A stretch of 64,000 nt of DNA from Aliivibrio sp. 1S175 (GCF_001690985.1 NZ_MAJS01000024.1:97657-161656); one strand, 5' to 3'. Numbered from the stretch's first letter, positions 8,750 to 18,938 are shown. The notes: generated by a model not told the origin, from the sequence alone. Numbers and translations are program-made.

Positions 8750-10051
8750 CTAATCATTGTCTCTTTTAAGCATTGATACATCAAATTCACAGCAGTTATT
8801 GCCCTGTTCTTTTTTCGCTTCATACATGGCAATATCTGCAAATTTGACCAATTCTTCTCCCCTCAGACTATCATCAGGATAAATAGAGACTCCAATAGAG
8901 GGAGATATCATCATTGATTTTTCATTAATAAGTATTGGAAATTTGAACTGTTCTAACAATTTTGACGTCAATTTTTTAATACCTGAGCTCTGAGATATAT
9001 CTTGTCCAATAATCAAAAACTCATCACCACCTAATCGAAATACTTTGTCTTTAGAACGAATCGTCTCTGTCAGCAATTGGGCTGTTTTAATTAAAACCAG
9101 ATCACCAATATCATGCCCCAATGAATCATTTATTTCTTTAAACTTATTCAAATCCAAGAAATAAACGGCAACTTTAGTTTGTGTTTTTTCACCATGATGA
9201 AGCGCACATTGCAGTTCAGTATTCACCATACTCCGATTTTTCAAACCTGTAAGTTCATCATGGTGGGCTTTATAAGCTAATACTTCTGCTTTTTCGTGTA
9301 CAACCTCATTCATTTTAAAGAAAGCCGCAAGAAGATTTCCCATTTCATTATCTTCAACAACATCAGAAATATCTAATTTTTCACCTTGTTGCATTTTTTT
9401 AGTACTTGAAAGCAAAAGATTTAATGGATCAAATAAATTTCGTTTCATAAAAAAAATGGTGGCTATGGCTAAAAAGATTAGCAATACCATTTGCATTTTA
9501 ATTAACGTAACAAGCTGTGTTCTATTCTCTTTAAAATCACCTTTACGCTTTTCAAGTAACAATAATTCTATATTAATAAATTGGGTAAGATCGGATCTTA
9601 AATCATCCATATAATCTTTACCTCTATTTTCTTTCACAACCCTTAAGGCTTGAGATAAATTATCGTATTGAACCAATTCAACAGTTAAAGCCAATTCATC
9701 CAATTTTAATTTTATTGATTTATCTATATGCTCAAGAGCCTTTTGCTGATCTATATTATCCTGTGTCTGCATTTTCAGGTCTTGAAAATACTTTAGAGCA
9801 CTAGATATACCCGTATAATAAGGTTCTAAGTACATAACTTCTTGCGTTAAAAGATAGCCTCGTTGTCCAGTCTCAGCATCTTTCATACTACTAAGTAATT
9901 TTTCTGAACTCGCTATCACATTATGAGTGTGAATGACCCAACTTAGTTTTTCATCACCATAAGACTCTAATTTTAACGTTAATATAGAGCCCACAATGGA
10001 AATAGAGAATAGCAAGATGAGAAATAAAACTAATTTTAATCGAACATTCAT
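8750..10051 (-). CDS. CHASE3-type diguanylate cyclase
   Basis: This 433-residue protein has an N-terminal span, a periplasmic helical CHASE3 sensor (KDAETGQRGYLLTQE is diagnostic), a second span (about residues 178-200), a HAMP-like linker and a GGDEF domain. The active-site motif is intact (RLGGDEF) and the RxxD inhibitory site (RSKD) lies five residues before it, so feedback inhibition by c-di-GMP is expected, unlike in the convergent cyclase. I prefer the ATG at 10051, which has an AGGG site, to an upstream ATG at 10075. It meets the other cyclase tail to tail with a 4-bp gap. Confidence 0.9.
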   Translation of the reverse strand: MNVRLKLVLFLILLFSISIVGSILTLKLESYGDEKLSWVIHTHNVIASSEKLLSSMKDAETGQRGYLLTQEVMYLEPYYTGISSALKYFQDLKMQTQDNIDQQKALEHIDKSIKLKLDELALTVELVQYDNLSQALRVVKENRGKDYMDDLRSDLTQFINIELLLLEKRKGDFKENRTQLVTLIKMQMVLLIFLAIATIFFMKRNLFDPLNLLLSSTKKMQQGEKLDISDVVEDNEMGNLLAAFFKMNEVVHEKAEVLAYKAHHDELTGLKNRSMVNTELQCALHHGEKTQTKVAVYFLDLNKFKEINDSLGHDIGDLVLIKTAQLLTETIRSKDKVFRLGGDEFLIIGQDISQSSGIKKLTSKLLEQFKFPILINEKSMMISPSIGVSIYPDDSLRGEELVKFADIAMYEAKKEQGNNCCEFDVSMLKRDND

Positions 10052-10160
10052 TATATCAGCCCTGATAATAAACATTTAACAATCCATTACTCTGAATAAT
10101 AGACACTATCAATAATAGTAACAATAATACTTCACGATAAACGTGGTGTAAGGTCATATT

Positions 10161-11051
10161 TTAGTGAGATAAATAGCAATAAACAAAATCAATGAAGGTT
10201 CTTATTCGTTTAGGTTGATATCGATCTCGATGATAAATAGCTGAAAAATCGACACTTGGAATAACCCACTCAGCAAACACTTGCTCTAATTTATTATCAT
10301 CCAATTCTTGTTGGCAATAAATCAAAGGTACACGAATAATTCCATTGCCTGCGATTGCACCAGCAACTAATACTCGTCCATTTTTACACTGTAAATTCCC
10401 TTTCACTGTCACATCATAATAATCTTGCGATTGTGTCGATTGAAAATGCCACTTACGCACAGATCCTGTTAAACAATGATGTTGATTTAATTCCTTAGGA
10501 TGGCTAGGTCGCCCTCTTCTTTCCAAATACTCTGGACTTGCTAACGTTCCCATATCTATCGTTAATAGTTTTTTAGCCACAAAACCGGAGTCATCTAAAG
10601 TACCCATGCGAAACGCTATATCAAATTCTTCTTCAATTAGATCGACACGATTACTGCTAAAATCTAAGCTGATCGAAACATCTGGGTATTGCTGCATAAA
10701 TGTATTAACGATTTCAGCAATAACAACCTCACCTAAATGCCCGCCTACGCAGTTCACTTTTATCTCTCCTTGTACTTTTTCTACATCATCAACAGCAGAT
10801 AACAACGCTTGGTCTATAGTATGAAGGGCTTGCTCACACTGGTAATAAAAATGCTTTCCTGCTTCTGTTAAACGTAAAGTCCGAGTCGTGCGTATTAATA
10901 ATGTCACGCCCATTTGTTTTTCAAGACTACTTATTTGACGAGAAACATGAGAGCGAGAGACATCAAGTGTTTCTGCTGCTTTAGTAAAGTTGCCTAAACG
11001 AGCAATAAGAACAAAAGAGCGAATATCAGTAAGGTTGATTTGGTTAATCAT
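10161..11051 (-). CDS. LysR-family regulator
   Basis: The 296-residue product has the N-terminal winged helix (LTDIRSFVLIARLGNFTKAA, SRSHVSRQISSLEKQ) and an effector-binding domain of the usual length. It belongs to the CrgA/DsdC-like branch often found divergent from an oxidoreductase. An upstream in-frame ATG at 11108 would add 19 Cys-rich residues that look unlike LysR proteins, so the ATG at 11051 is chosen. It is divergent from the SDR gene at 11215, the likely target. Confidence 0.88.
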   Translation of the reverse strand: MINQINLTDIRSFVLIARLGNFTKAAETLDVSRSHVSRQISSLEKQMGVTLLIRTTRTLRLTEAGKHFYYQCEQALHTIDQALLSAVDDVEKVQGEIKVNCVGGHLGEVVIAEIVNTFMQQYPDVSISLDFSSNRVDLIEEEFDIAFRMGTLDDSGFVAKKLLTIDMGTLASPEYLERRGRPSHPKELNQHHCLTGSVRKWHFQSTQSQDYYDVTVKGNLQCKNGRVLVAGAIAGNGIIRVPLIYCQQELDDNKLEQVFAEWVIPSVDFSAIYHRDRYQPKRIRTFIDFVYCYLSH

Positions 11052-11214
11052 AAAGCCACCACAGTAAATAGACCCCTTTATTGTTGCAGTACAGCAACAG
11101 AGTTTCAAGTAAATAGCTATATATCAACAATAAGGTTTTTATTAATATACATCCATCGCAACGAAACAGGGTTCTGAATTCGTTTGCTTGTTGAATTTAT
11201 TGAGGAAATAGAAG

Positions 11215-11934
11215 ATGAAAAAATTAGTTGTTATTACAGGTGCAAGTTCTGGTATTGGTGAAGCTATCGCACGTCGTTTAAGCGATGAAGGTCATCCTCT
11301 GCTTCTTCTTGCTCGTCGTATTGACCGTCTTGAAGCTCTAAACTTACCAAACTCTTTATCTGTAAAAGTAGACGTAACAGACAAAGCGTCTTTTGATGCA
11401 GCAATCGCTCAAGGTGAAGCTAAGTTCGGTCCTGTTGATGCGCTAATCAACAACGCAGGCGCTATGCTTCTTGGCCAAATTGACACTCAAGACGCACAAG
11501 AGTGGAAGACCATGTTTGATGTAAACGTTATTGGTCTTCTAAATGGCATGCAAGCGGTTCTAGCACCTATGATGGAGCGTAACACGGGTACTATTATCAA
11601 CATCAGCTCTATTGCTGGTAAGAAGACGTTCCCAAGCCATGCAGCTTATTGTGGTACTAAATTCGCGGTTCACGCTATCTCTGAAAACGTTCGTGAAGAA
11701 GTGGCTTTATCAAACGTTCGTGTAACTACGATTGCACCGGGTGCCGTTGAAACTGAGCTTCTAACTCATACAACTTCTCAAGAGATCAAAGACGGTTACG
11801 GTGAATGGAAAGAAAGCATGGGTGGCGTTCTAGCTGCTGATGATATTGCTCGTGCTGTATCTTTTGCTTACCAACAGCCTCAAAACGTATGTATCCGTGA
11901 GATTGCACTTGCTCCAACAAAGCAGCAACCATAG
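11215..11934 (+). CDS. Short-chain dehydrogenase/reductase
   Basis: A classical SDR of 239 residues: nucleotide-binding TGASSGIG (8-15), NNAG (79-82), catalytic Ser132, Tyr145 and Lys149 (YCGTK). The Arg pair after strand 2 (LARRIDRL) suggests NADP(H) preference. A good ribosome binding site (GAGGAAATAGAAG) precedes the start. Codon choice is noticeably biased toward highly expressed codons compared with the adjoining LysR gene. It is probably controlled by the divergent LysR. Substrate unknown; YdfG-like serine/3-hydroxy acid dehydrogenases share this size and C-terminus. Confidence 0.9.
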   Translation: MKKLVVITGASSGIGEAIARRLSDEGHPLLLLARRIDRLEALNLPNSLSVKVDVTDKASFDAAIAQGEAKFGPVDALINNAGAMLLGQIDTQDAQEWKTMFDVNVIGLLNGMQAVLAPMMERNTGTIINISSIAGKKTFPSHAAYCGTKFAVHAISENVREEVALSNVRVTTIAPGAVETELLTHTTSQEIKDGYGEWKESMGGVLAADDIARAVSFAYQQPQNVCIREIALAPTKQQP

Positions 11935-11993
11935 TAGGTACTAACTAACTTACTTACCTACTTAATGCTATAAAAAGTAGTAAATAAGACACA

Positions 11994-12033
11994 CAAAAAA
12001 GCCAAGCTCGGATTACCTTGCTTGGCTTTTTTT
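11994..12033. terminator. Bidirectional terminator
   Basis: AAAAAAGCCAAGC and GCTTGGCTTTTTTT form a stem with A- and T-runs on both sides. It can end both the SDR transcript and the convergent VF530-gene transcript. Confidence 0.88.
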
Positions 12034-12088
12034 ATTCAACAATTAGATAAACATTCAGTTAGTGACAGTTATCTTATCGATGATTTTC

Positions 12089-12502
12089 TTATCGACGATA
12101 GTTACCGCCACGGTTTTGAGAGCGGGCTTGGTGCGCTGACGCTGACTTCGCTTGAGAAAGCAGAATCGATTCAATCGTCAATTCCATTGGTTCACGAGGT
12201 TCAAGACCATGAGCGAATGTGCGTGAACGTGGAGGCATTTGATATTCAAGATCAGACGCTTTAGGCATACGTTTAAAACGGTATAAATAGAAGTTTTCAA
12301 CCTTCTCTCTTGCCCATTGTGTTTTCTTCAAATATTTCACACTACTCACCATTGACGGGTTTGTGTTGAAACAGTTTAAACGCATTGCGGTGTCTAGAAT
12401 TTCCCATCCGTAATGATCAACCAACTCTTGCAGTAAGATTTCTAACTTAAGACCGTGTAATGGGTTGTTCTGTTGCAGTTCAATTCTTTCTTCTTCAGTC
12501 AT
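12089..12502 (-). CDS. VF530-domain protein (DUF2132)
   Basis: The N-terminal 70 residues ([44 protein letters not shown]) match the VF530 family, a small helical fold first solved from A. fischeri and reported to resemble a DNA-binding part of RecA. Relatives are about 75-85 residues; this 137-residue protein adds a tail ending in a basic, glycine-rich segment ([10 protein letters not shown]) that could help nucleic-acid binding. It is alone on the minus strand and uses the shared terminator at 11994-12033. Function is not established. Confidence 0.82.
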   Translation of the reverse strand: MTEEERIELQQNNPLHGLKLEILLQELVDHYGWEILDTAMRLNCFNTNPSMVSSVKYLKKTQWAREKVENFYLYRFKRMPKASDLEYQMPPRSRTFAHGLEPREPMELTIESILLSQAKSASAHQARSQNRGGNYRR

Positions 12503-12729
12503 AACGAATTCCTAAGTTTAACTAACGCGTGAATGATTGTCTTAGAGAGACAATGATATTACCAGTAAATAGGCGGCGGATTATACAGGGTTATCACTCA
12601 AAATATAGCATTAACCCGTGAAATATAAGTAACTATCTTTAGGGTGATTATAACGTAAAAAACCAACCACAATAAACCCTAAGGCCATTGTGATTGGTGA
12701 GTAAAAATAAACTCAAAGACAGTGTTAGT

Positions 12730-15700
12730 TTATGCGTTACTTTGCGCTGGCTTAATCTTAAATAAAATCGCGTACATTACCGGCACTACAATCAAGGTCA
12801 GAATGGTCGCAAAACCTAAACCCGCCATGATAGTGATTGCCATTGAGCTAAAGAAGGCATCAAACAATAATGGGATAAGCCCTAGTATTGTGGTTAACGC
12901 CGCCATACTCACAGGGCGCACACGACTGATCGCACTGTCCACTATCGCAATGTACGGATCTTTACCTGATGACAATTGAAGATTGATTTGATCAAGCAAG
13001 ACAATCCCGTTTTTCAAAATCATACCGCTTAAACTTAATAAGCCTAAGAACGCAGTAAAGCTAAACGGCATGTTGGTACTTAACAAACCAAACGCGACAC
13101 CAATGATGGACAGCGGAACCGTAAACCAAATCACTAACGGCTTTTTAAACGAGTTAAACAGCAACATTGTGATGATAAACATGAACAAGTAACCCATTGG
13201 TAATGAACCAAATAGAGACTCTTGTGCATCTTTTGATGATTCATATTCGCCACCCCAAGTAATTTCATACCCTTCAGGTAATGGCATTTCCAACACTTTT
13301 GGCTGAACACGCGCTAACAAACTTGCAGGCGTATCATCACTTAATAAATCATGATCTGCCATGACCGTAATAGTGCGTTTTCTGTCGCGACGCTGGATAA
13401 GAGGCTCACTCCAATCTAGGTTCACACCATCAATCACTTGGTCTACTGGAATGTAGCTTTGTAATGATGGACTCCAGATCTTCACGTTTTGCAGTGATTC
13501 AAAATCAACACGCTCTACTTCTGGCAAACGTGCCACAATTGGCAGAGTATGTGTGCCATCACGCAGCATTCCTAATGTATTACCACCAAATGCCATTTGC
13601 AGCGTATTTGATAAGTCTTCTTTTGAGATCCCTAAACGACGCGCTTTCGATTCATTAAACTCAGGCGTTAGCTCTTTAGTACGTTCACGCCAATCATGTC
13701 GAATGTTTCTTGAGCCTGAATCTGTCGCGAGAATGTCTTCAACATCGGTCGCTAAATCACGCAGAATTTGAGGGTCTGGCCCTGAAATACGAACTTCGAT
13801 CTTAGACGCAGGAGAAGGGCCAAATTCCATCATTTTGAACTGGAAGGTAGGCTTATCAAAACGTTTATCTAATGAGTTAGTTAGGTTTTCTAATAAGTTA
13901 AACATGGCTTCACGATCCGTCGTTCTGATCTGAAACTGTGCATACGCTTCATAACTCTTTTCTGGTTGATACGTCAGAGCAAAACGCTGCATACCTTGAC
14001 CAATCGAGGCTGAAACAAACTCAATGTTGTCTTGCTTATTAATGTAGCTCTCAACCGCTTCTGATTGCTTAATTGTCTCACGAATATCAGTGCCTTCTGG
14101 CATCCACATATCTACGTAAAACATCGGCGTGTTTGATGCTGGGAAGAATTGCTGCTTCACATTACCAAACGCCATTACCGCAACGACAAGTAAACCCACT
14201 AGCGAGACAACCGTTACCCAACGGAAACGTAAAGCGAACTTAAGTGATGAACCAAACGCAGTAAATAAGAACCCTTTGTAAGCGTCTTCTTCTTCTTCAC
14301 CTGTATTTTTATCTTCTTCTTTCAATAGCAAGTCAGCTAAGAATGGCGTGATTGTAATAGCCGTTACCCAACTTAAAAACAGTGAGTAACATAGAACCCA
14401 ATACAAGTCGCCCATGAACTCACCAGTGGCGTCTTCAGACAGACCAATCGGAGCAAACGCGGCAATCGCGATCACTGTTGCGCCCAATAAAGGCCATTGT
14501 GTTTGTTTTACAATGTCCGCAGCTGCTTGAACTTTGGTTCGCCCTTTTTTGAGGCCAACTAAAATCCCCTCAACCACTACAATGGCATTATCTACCAACA
14601 TCCCTAACGCAATAATTAATGCCCCCAATGAGATACGATGAAGGTCAATGTTGTTGTAGCTCATTAAGATGAAGGTACCAAACACGGTCAGCAATAAAAC
14701 AACACCAATAATGATGCCGCTTCGCATACCCATCGCGAACAATAAAACCAAAATAACAATCGCGACCGCTTCACCTAAACTGATGATAAAATCACGAACT
14801 GACGTATCTACTTCTTGCGCTTGGTTATAGAAATAACTTAGCTCAAGTCCCGCAGGTTTTATTGATTCTAAATACGCTAGCTCTTCTTGAACACGCTGAC
14901 CAACTTCGACCACGTTTACACCAGACGCGAACGATAAACCTATATTTAACGCATTTTTCCCGTTAAATCGGATCACATTGCTTGGTTTCTCTTGTGTGCC
15001 ACGGCTAATGGTCGCTACGTCTTTTAAGCGGATCAAATTACCCGTATCACGACCATGAATAATCAAGTCTTCTAACGATTCAATCGTGGTTAACGTACCG
15101 CTTGGACGAATGGTTAAGCTCTCGCCATTCACCAATACTTCACCCGCCTGAACCACGTTATTTTGTTGGTTTAATAAACCAGCCACGCTGTTCATGTCTA
15201 GATTCAGTGCGGCTAAGCGATCGAGTGATATTTCAACAAACAGCATTTCTTGTTGATCACCCGCGATAGAGATTTTACCGACCCCATCAATCAGCTCTAA
15301 TTCGCGCGTTAATGTGTCCGCATAACGTTTTAACTCTACATAGTTATAATCGTCACCCGTCAGCATCATCATTACGCCAAACACGTCACCAAAATCATCA
15401 ATGATCTGTAAAGATTGAACCCCTTGAGGCAAAGTTGGTTTCAAATCATTAATTTTACGACGCATTTCATCCCAGATCTGTGGCAACTCATCTGGACCGT
15501 AATCCATCTTCATGCTCACCATGATCTGCGACATCCCATTAGACGACGTCGATGTAATTTTATCGATATAAGGTAATTTACGGATCGCTTTTTCTAACGG
15601 ATACGTTAACTCTTCTTCAACTTCTTTTGAGGTTGCCCCCGGATAAGTCGAGATGATCATCGCATCTTTAATCGTAAAAGCGGGGTCTTCTAAACGGCCT

Positions 15701-15795
15701 AAATCTAAAAATGAGGTGATTCCACCAATAGTTAAAATAACAATGAATAGCCAGCTAATGACTTTGTTTTTTATTGAATATTCAGCAATGTTCAT
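12730..15795 (-). CDS. RND efflux permease
   Basis: A 1021-residue inner-membrane proton antiporter of the AcrB/RND superfamily: N-terminal span, two large periplasmic loops, and span 4 with the proton-relay Asp in LGMLVDNAIVVVEG. The start overlaps the stop of the adaptor upstream by one base. Two adaptor genes plus one pump gene matches VexIJK of Vibrio cholerae and VmeTUV of V. parahaemolyticus; equating them is inference. There is no outer-membrane channel gene nearby, so a TolC encoded elsewhere is expected. Confidence 0.93.
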   Translation of the reverse strand: MNIAEYSIKNKVISWLFIVILTIGGITSFLDLGRLEDPAFTIKDAMIISTYPGATSKEVEEELTYPLEKAIRKLPYIDKITSTSSNGMSQIMVSMKMDYGPDELPQIWDEMRRKINDLKPTLPQGVQSLQIIDDFGDVFGVMMMLTGDDYNYVELKRYADTLTRELELIDGVGKISIAGDQQEMLFVEISLDRLAALNLDMNSVAGLLNQQNNVVQAGEVLVNGESLTIRPSGTLTTIESLEDLIIHGRDTGNLIRLKDVATISRGTQEKPSNVIRFNGKNALNIGLSFASGVNVVEVGQRVQEELAYLESIKPAGLELSYFYNQAQEVDTSVRDFIISLGEAVAIVILVLLFAMGMRSGIIIGVVLLLTVFGTFILMSYNNIDLHRISLGALIIALGMLVDNAIVVVEGILVGLKKGRTKVQAAADIVKQTQWPLLGATVIAIAAFAPIGLSEDATGEFMGDLYWVLCYSLFLSWVTAITITPFLADLLLKEEDKNTGEEEEDAYKGFLFTAFGSSLKFALRFRWVTVVSLVGLLVVAVMAFGNVKQQFFPASNTPMFYVDMWMPEGTDIRETIKQSEAVESYINKQDNIEFVSASIGQGMQRFALTYQPEKSYEAYAQFQIRTTDREAMFNLLENLTNSLDKRFDKPTFQFKMMEFGPSPASKIEVRISGPDPQILRDLATDVEDILATDSGSRNIRHDWRERTKELTPEFNESKARRLGISKEDLSNTLQMAFGGNTLGMLRDGTHTLPIVARLPEVERVDFESLQNVKIWSPSLQSYIPVDQVIDGVNLDWSEPLIQRRDRKRTITVMADHDLLSDDTPASLLARVQPKVLEMPLPEGYEITWGGEYESSKDAQESLFGSLPMGYLFMFIITMLLFNSFKKPLVIWFTVPLSIIGVAFGLLSTNMPFSFTAFLGLLSLSGMILKNGIVLLDQINLQLSSGKDPYIAIVDSAISRVRPVSMAALTTILGLIPLLFDAFFSSMAITIMAGLGFATILTLIVVPVMYAILFKIKPAQSNA

Positions 15796-16856
15796 TATTG
15801 TTGATTCTCCACTAACGTTACCTTTTTGCCTTCACGTAATTTTCGTAAACTTGAGTTGGCAAGAACATCACCTTGAGTAATACCAGAAGCCACAACTGCC
15901 CCTTCACCGTTAATTTGGCGAATGGTTACTGGCACTTTAACCGCTTGCTCATCACGTATGATCCACACATAAAACAGACCTGCTTTTTGACCCGCTTGCA
16001 ATACCGTCACTGGAACATGGTAGCCATCAATTGAGGTGATCCCGGCTTCTACCATGTCCACATTCACCGTGGCACTGGTACCAGGCAAAATCTCAGTACT
16101 CGGTTGAGGCATGGTTAAGTACATCTCATAGGTTTGAGTTTGAGCATTTGGCTCACTAGTGTGCTCTAAATACTCCATAGAATAAGAATCTAATAAACCT
16201 ACAAATGTGGTCACCGGATGGTAAGAATCTCGATTGGTTTCAGGATTTATCATGGCTAACACGTTATCTGAAAGATCAATACGCACGTACACTTTATCGT
16301 TTTGATACAAATTCAGAATGGGCTCGCCTGCCGCTGCACGTTCAAACTGCTCTTTATAAACATCAAGCACTTTTCCGCTAAATGGCGCAACAAGATGAGT
16401 ATACGTTAATTGGTTTTTTGCTGAACGATACGTCGCTTGAGCCAGTTCTCTATTCGCAAATAATTCATCAAGTTCCGCTTTTGAAATCATAGCGCGACGG
16501 TTCAATTCTTTACCGCGTTGGTACTGTTTTGACGCTAACGAATACTGTGCCTTAGCATCATTAACCGCTTGTTTTGCCTTGCTATCTTCTAGTTTTGCAA
16601 TGAGTTGGCCTTGTTTAACCACATCTCCAGCTTTAACTAATACCTCTTGGATCTCACCAGTAACTCGAAACGCAATCGGGGTTTGCTCAGCAGGAACCAC
16701 TTGGCCTTTAAAAGAGCGAAATTGTTGAGTCACAGGCGCGCCAACTGCAAAGCCTGAAATATAAAGTGGCTCACTGGTTTCTGTTACCGCTTCTTCTTGG
16801 CAGCCCGTGAGCATAAAGAGGCTCATTACCAATAAGGAATATAATGAACGCTTCAT
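15795..16856 (-). CDS. RND periplasmic adaptor lipoprotein (second)
   Basis: The 353-residue product has a lipoprotein signal with lipobox LTGC (Cys19), a barrel-sandwich (lipoyl-like) hybrid domain (GQLIAKLEDSKAKQAVNDAK), a helical hairpin and beta-barrel domains. It should dock the pump onto TolC. Its start codon and stop codon overlap those of its neighbours, so the three genes are translationally coupled. It is clearly a paralogue of the adaptor upstream, and the pair probably forms a mixed adaptor ring. Confidence 0.92.
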   Translation of the reverse strand: MKRSLYSLLVMSLFMLTGCQEEAVTETSEPLYISGFAVGAPVTQQFRSFKGQVVPAEQTPIAFRVTGEIQEVLVKAGDVVKQGQLIAKLEDSKAKQAVNDAKAQYSLASKQYQRGKELNRRAMISKAELDELFANRELAQATYRSAKNQLTYTHLVAPFSGKVLDVYKEQFERAAAGEPILNLYQNDKVYVRIDLSDNVLAMINPETNRDSYHPVTTFVGLLDSYSMEYLEHTSEPNAQTQTYEMYLTMPQPSTEILPGTSATVNVDMVEAGITSIDGYHVPVTVLQAGQKAGLFYVWIIRDEQAVKVPVTIRQINGEGAVVASGITQGDVLANSSLRKLREGKKVTLVENQQ

Positions 16857-17929
16857 TAAATACCTTCCTCACGTTGCCATGCTTTTACTGTTTGACCTTC
16901 AACAAGGCTATCAACGCCTGCAATCACAACATAGTCATTTGCATTCAAGCCAGATATCACCAACCCTTGCTCGTTTAACGGTAACGTCGCTTTAGTGACC
17001 GTATTTGTTTCATCATTCATTAACCACACTTGCCCTTGCTTGGTGTTTTTATTTACCCACGCACTTTGGGGTAGTTGCAAATAATCAGCGCTTTTCTGTT
17101 TTGGAATATGAACTTGTCCCGTCATACCCGTTAATAGATTACGCCCTTTAGGTAAGGCCATCGTTACAATCGCCTCGTAGCTATTAGTGTCTAAATTAGG
17201 CTGCGTTGAGATCTCTTTAAATCTGCCTTGAATTTGATTGTTAGGTTCATTATCCATGGTTACCCACATATCACTGCTGATTAATGCCGGAATAGAAACT
17301 GAATCTACATAGCTAATAGGTAAGGTTACCGACACATCCAATGTTGAGTTATCAATCAGATTTAAAATCTCTTGCTTCTCACCCACAATTTGATGTGGTT
17401 TTACGTAGGTATACGAAATAATGCCAGAGAACGGCGCATGAATTTCGGTATAACTTAAATCCGTTTTTGCTTGCTCGTAATTTGCCAATGCCGCTTGATA
17501 TTGTGTCTCACGCTGATCGTAATCATTAGTACTAATGAGCTTCTTACTGTACAAACTTTTCGCGCGACTCCATTGTGTCTTCGCTAATGAAAACTGTGCT
17601 TTCGCTGCATCCAATGCCAGTTGTAAATCATTTGGATCTAGTGATGCCAATAACTCGCCTTTAGTTACGGCTTGTCCCATTTTTACTTTGATATCAGAGA
17701 CTGCACCACCTACTTGGAATGACAATTGTGCTCGATACGTAGCATCAATACGCGCAAGAAACGCATCAGAATCAGCAACTGCGAGATCTTTTATCGATAA
17801 TAGTTTTACAGGCTTAACTGTCATATCTGTGGTTTCAGATATCGCTTTATTGCATCCCGTCAACATACCCGACAAGCTTAATACAACAAAAGCTCCTAGG
17901 AATGTGCGCTTTATATTTAGTTTTCGCAC
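16856..17929 (-). CDS. RND periplasmic adaptor lipoprotein (first)
   Basis: The 357-residue product has lipobox LTGC (Cys26 from this start), the lipoyl half-motifs (GELLASLDPNDLQLALDAAK and PFSGIIS) separated by a helical hairpin, and C-terminal beta domains. The best start is a GTG at 17929 with GGAGATA six bases upstream; a GTG at 17941 would add four residues and lacks a site. It is the first gene of the three-gene efflux operon and faces the TetR regulator. Confidence 0.9.
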   Translation of the reverse strand: MRKLNIKRTFLGAFVVLSLSGMLTGCNKAISETTDMTVKPVKLLSIKDLAVADSDAFLARIDATYRAQLSFQVGGAVSDIKVKMGQAVTKGELLASLDPNDLQLALDAAKAQFSLAKTQWSRAKSLYSKKLISTNDYDQRETQYQAALANYEQAKTDLSYTEIHAPFSGIISYTYVKPHQIVGEKQEILNLIDNSTLDVSVTLPISYVDSVSIPALISSDMWVTMDNEPNNQIQGRFKEISTQPNLDTNSYEAIVTMALPKGRNLLTGMTGQVHIPKQKSADYLQLPQSAWVNKNTKQGQVWLMNDETNTVTKATLPLNEQGLVISGLNANDYVVIAGVDSLVEGQTVKAWQREEGI

Positions 17930-17952
17930 AAGTATCTCCACTCATTTTATTT

Positions 17953-17970
17953 ACTACACAGTTGTGCAGT
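17953..17970. promoter_or_regulatory. Operator-like palindrome for TetR regulator
   Basis: ACTACACAGTTGTGCAGT is an imperfect palindrome (14 of 18 positions symmetric) immediately upstream of the efflux operon. Its core TTGTGCAGTA recurs at 18008-18017. Binding by the neighbouring TetR protein is inferred. Confidence 0.55.
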
Positions 17971-17998
17971 ATAGTTTTAATTTGAAGTAGATCAATAT

Positions 17999-18020
17999 AT
18001 TTTACACTTGTGCAGTAAAA
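17999..18020. promoter_or_regulatory. Second copy of the TTGTGCAGTA operator motif
   Basis: TTTTACACTTGTGCAGTAAAA repeats the core of the site at 17953-17970, 46 bp away, with flanking TTTTAC and GTAAAA in inverted order. Two sites between divergent genes suit control of both promoters. Confidence 0.5.
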
Positions 18021-18171
18021 CAATTGAAAAGTGAATTTTTAAGTACGCGTTAGGTGCTGAACTTGGTATGCTTAGGCCATCAATACGCATTAGGCTGTAC
18101 AGAAATCAGAACTATTAGCAACACTTAATACGTATATATTGGTAATTAAGAGCACAAACTAAGGGTGAATA

Positions 18172-18891
18172 ATGACAGAGAAAAAGCAGGGAAAAAGAAG
18201 TACCGAAGCTGCTGAACAAACAAAATGTCAAATCTTAATGGTTGCGGCAACGATGTTTGGCGAGCTAGGTTACGAGCGTGTATCACTGCGTAATATCAGT
18301 GAAAAAGCGGGTGTTTCTCACAGTCTTATTCGTCATCACTTTGGTAGTAAAGATATGATTTGGAAGGCGATTTGTGATGCCTGTGATAAACATATGCAAA
18401 GCTACTTAGATGCGATTATCGAGTCACTACCAACCGATAAAACACCCAGCTATCGCATTTATCTATTCATTATTAAGCTGTCCGCTTTTACCTTGATGAA
18501 CCCACAGCCAATTAAAATGATTGCTGATGCCATTCGCCAAGATGACAATGCATTACTTGAGTACTTCTTAAAAACTAAGTGTGAATTTGAAGCGATATTT
18601 AAAGATCTTTTTGAAGAGTACAACCAAGCAAATCCAGATGGACAGCTCGATATTTGGGAAACCAAATGGCAAATGTTAATTTTTGCTCATGGTGCATCAA
18701 GCTTAACGCCAATGATGTCTGAAACCTGGCCACAATTTGCAGATAACCATGAAAAACTGCTACTGCAACATTGGAATCTATTTAATCAAAATATGGCAGC
18801 TAAGTTTTCAGTAGCTAAAGACGATATGCTGTGCCCAACTCACCTTAGTGAATTATTGATTGATGTTGAGTGCTCATTAAAACAAGAATAA
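18172..18891 (+). CDS. TetR-family regulator of the RND pump
   Basis: The 239-residue product has a TetR helix-turn-helix (AATMFGELGYERVSLRNISE, then GVSHSLIRHHFGSKDMIW) and an all-helical ligand-binding C-terminus. It is divergent from the two-adaptor RND operon and shares with it an intergenic region carrying two copies of a likely operator. By family logic it represses the pump until a substrate-like ligand binds. The ligand is unknown. Confidence 0.9.
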   Translation: MTEKKQGKRSTEAAEQTKCQILMVAATMFGELGYERVSLRNISEKAGVSHSLIRHHFGSKDMIWKAICDACDKHMQSYLDAIIESLPTDKTPSYRIYLFIIKLSAFTLMNPQPIKMIADAIRQDDNALLEYFLKTKCEFEAIFKDLFEEYNQANPDGQLDIWETKWQMLIFAHGASSLTPMMSETWPQFADNHEKLLLQHWNLFNQNMAAKFSVAKDDMLCPTHLSELLIDVECSLKQE

Positions 18892-18906
18892 TAATGCTAT
18901 AAACAT

Positions 18907-18938
18907 AAAAAAGGCTTCTATCACTAGAAGCCTTTTTA
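18907..18938. terminator. Bidirectional terminator
   Basis: AAAAAGGCTTCTA pairs with TAGAAGCCTTTTT around a 4-nt loop between the convergent tetR and manA genes. Confidence 0.9.

Noticed and set aside
12022..12264. 80-codon plus-strand ORF overlapping the SDR terminator
   Set aside because: It is antisense to the VF530 gene and begins immediately after a strong terminator, with no ribosome site.
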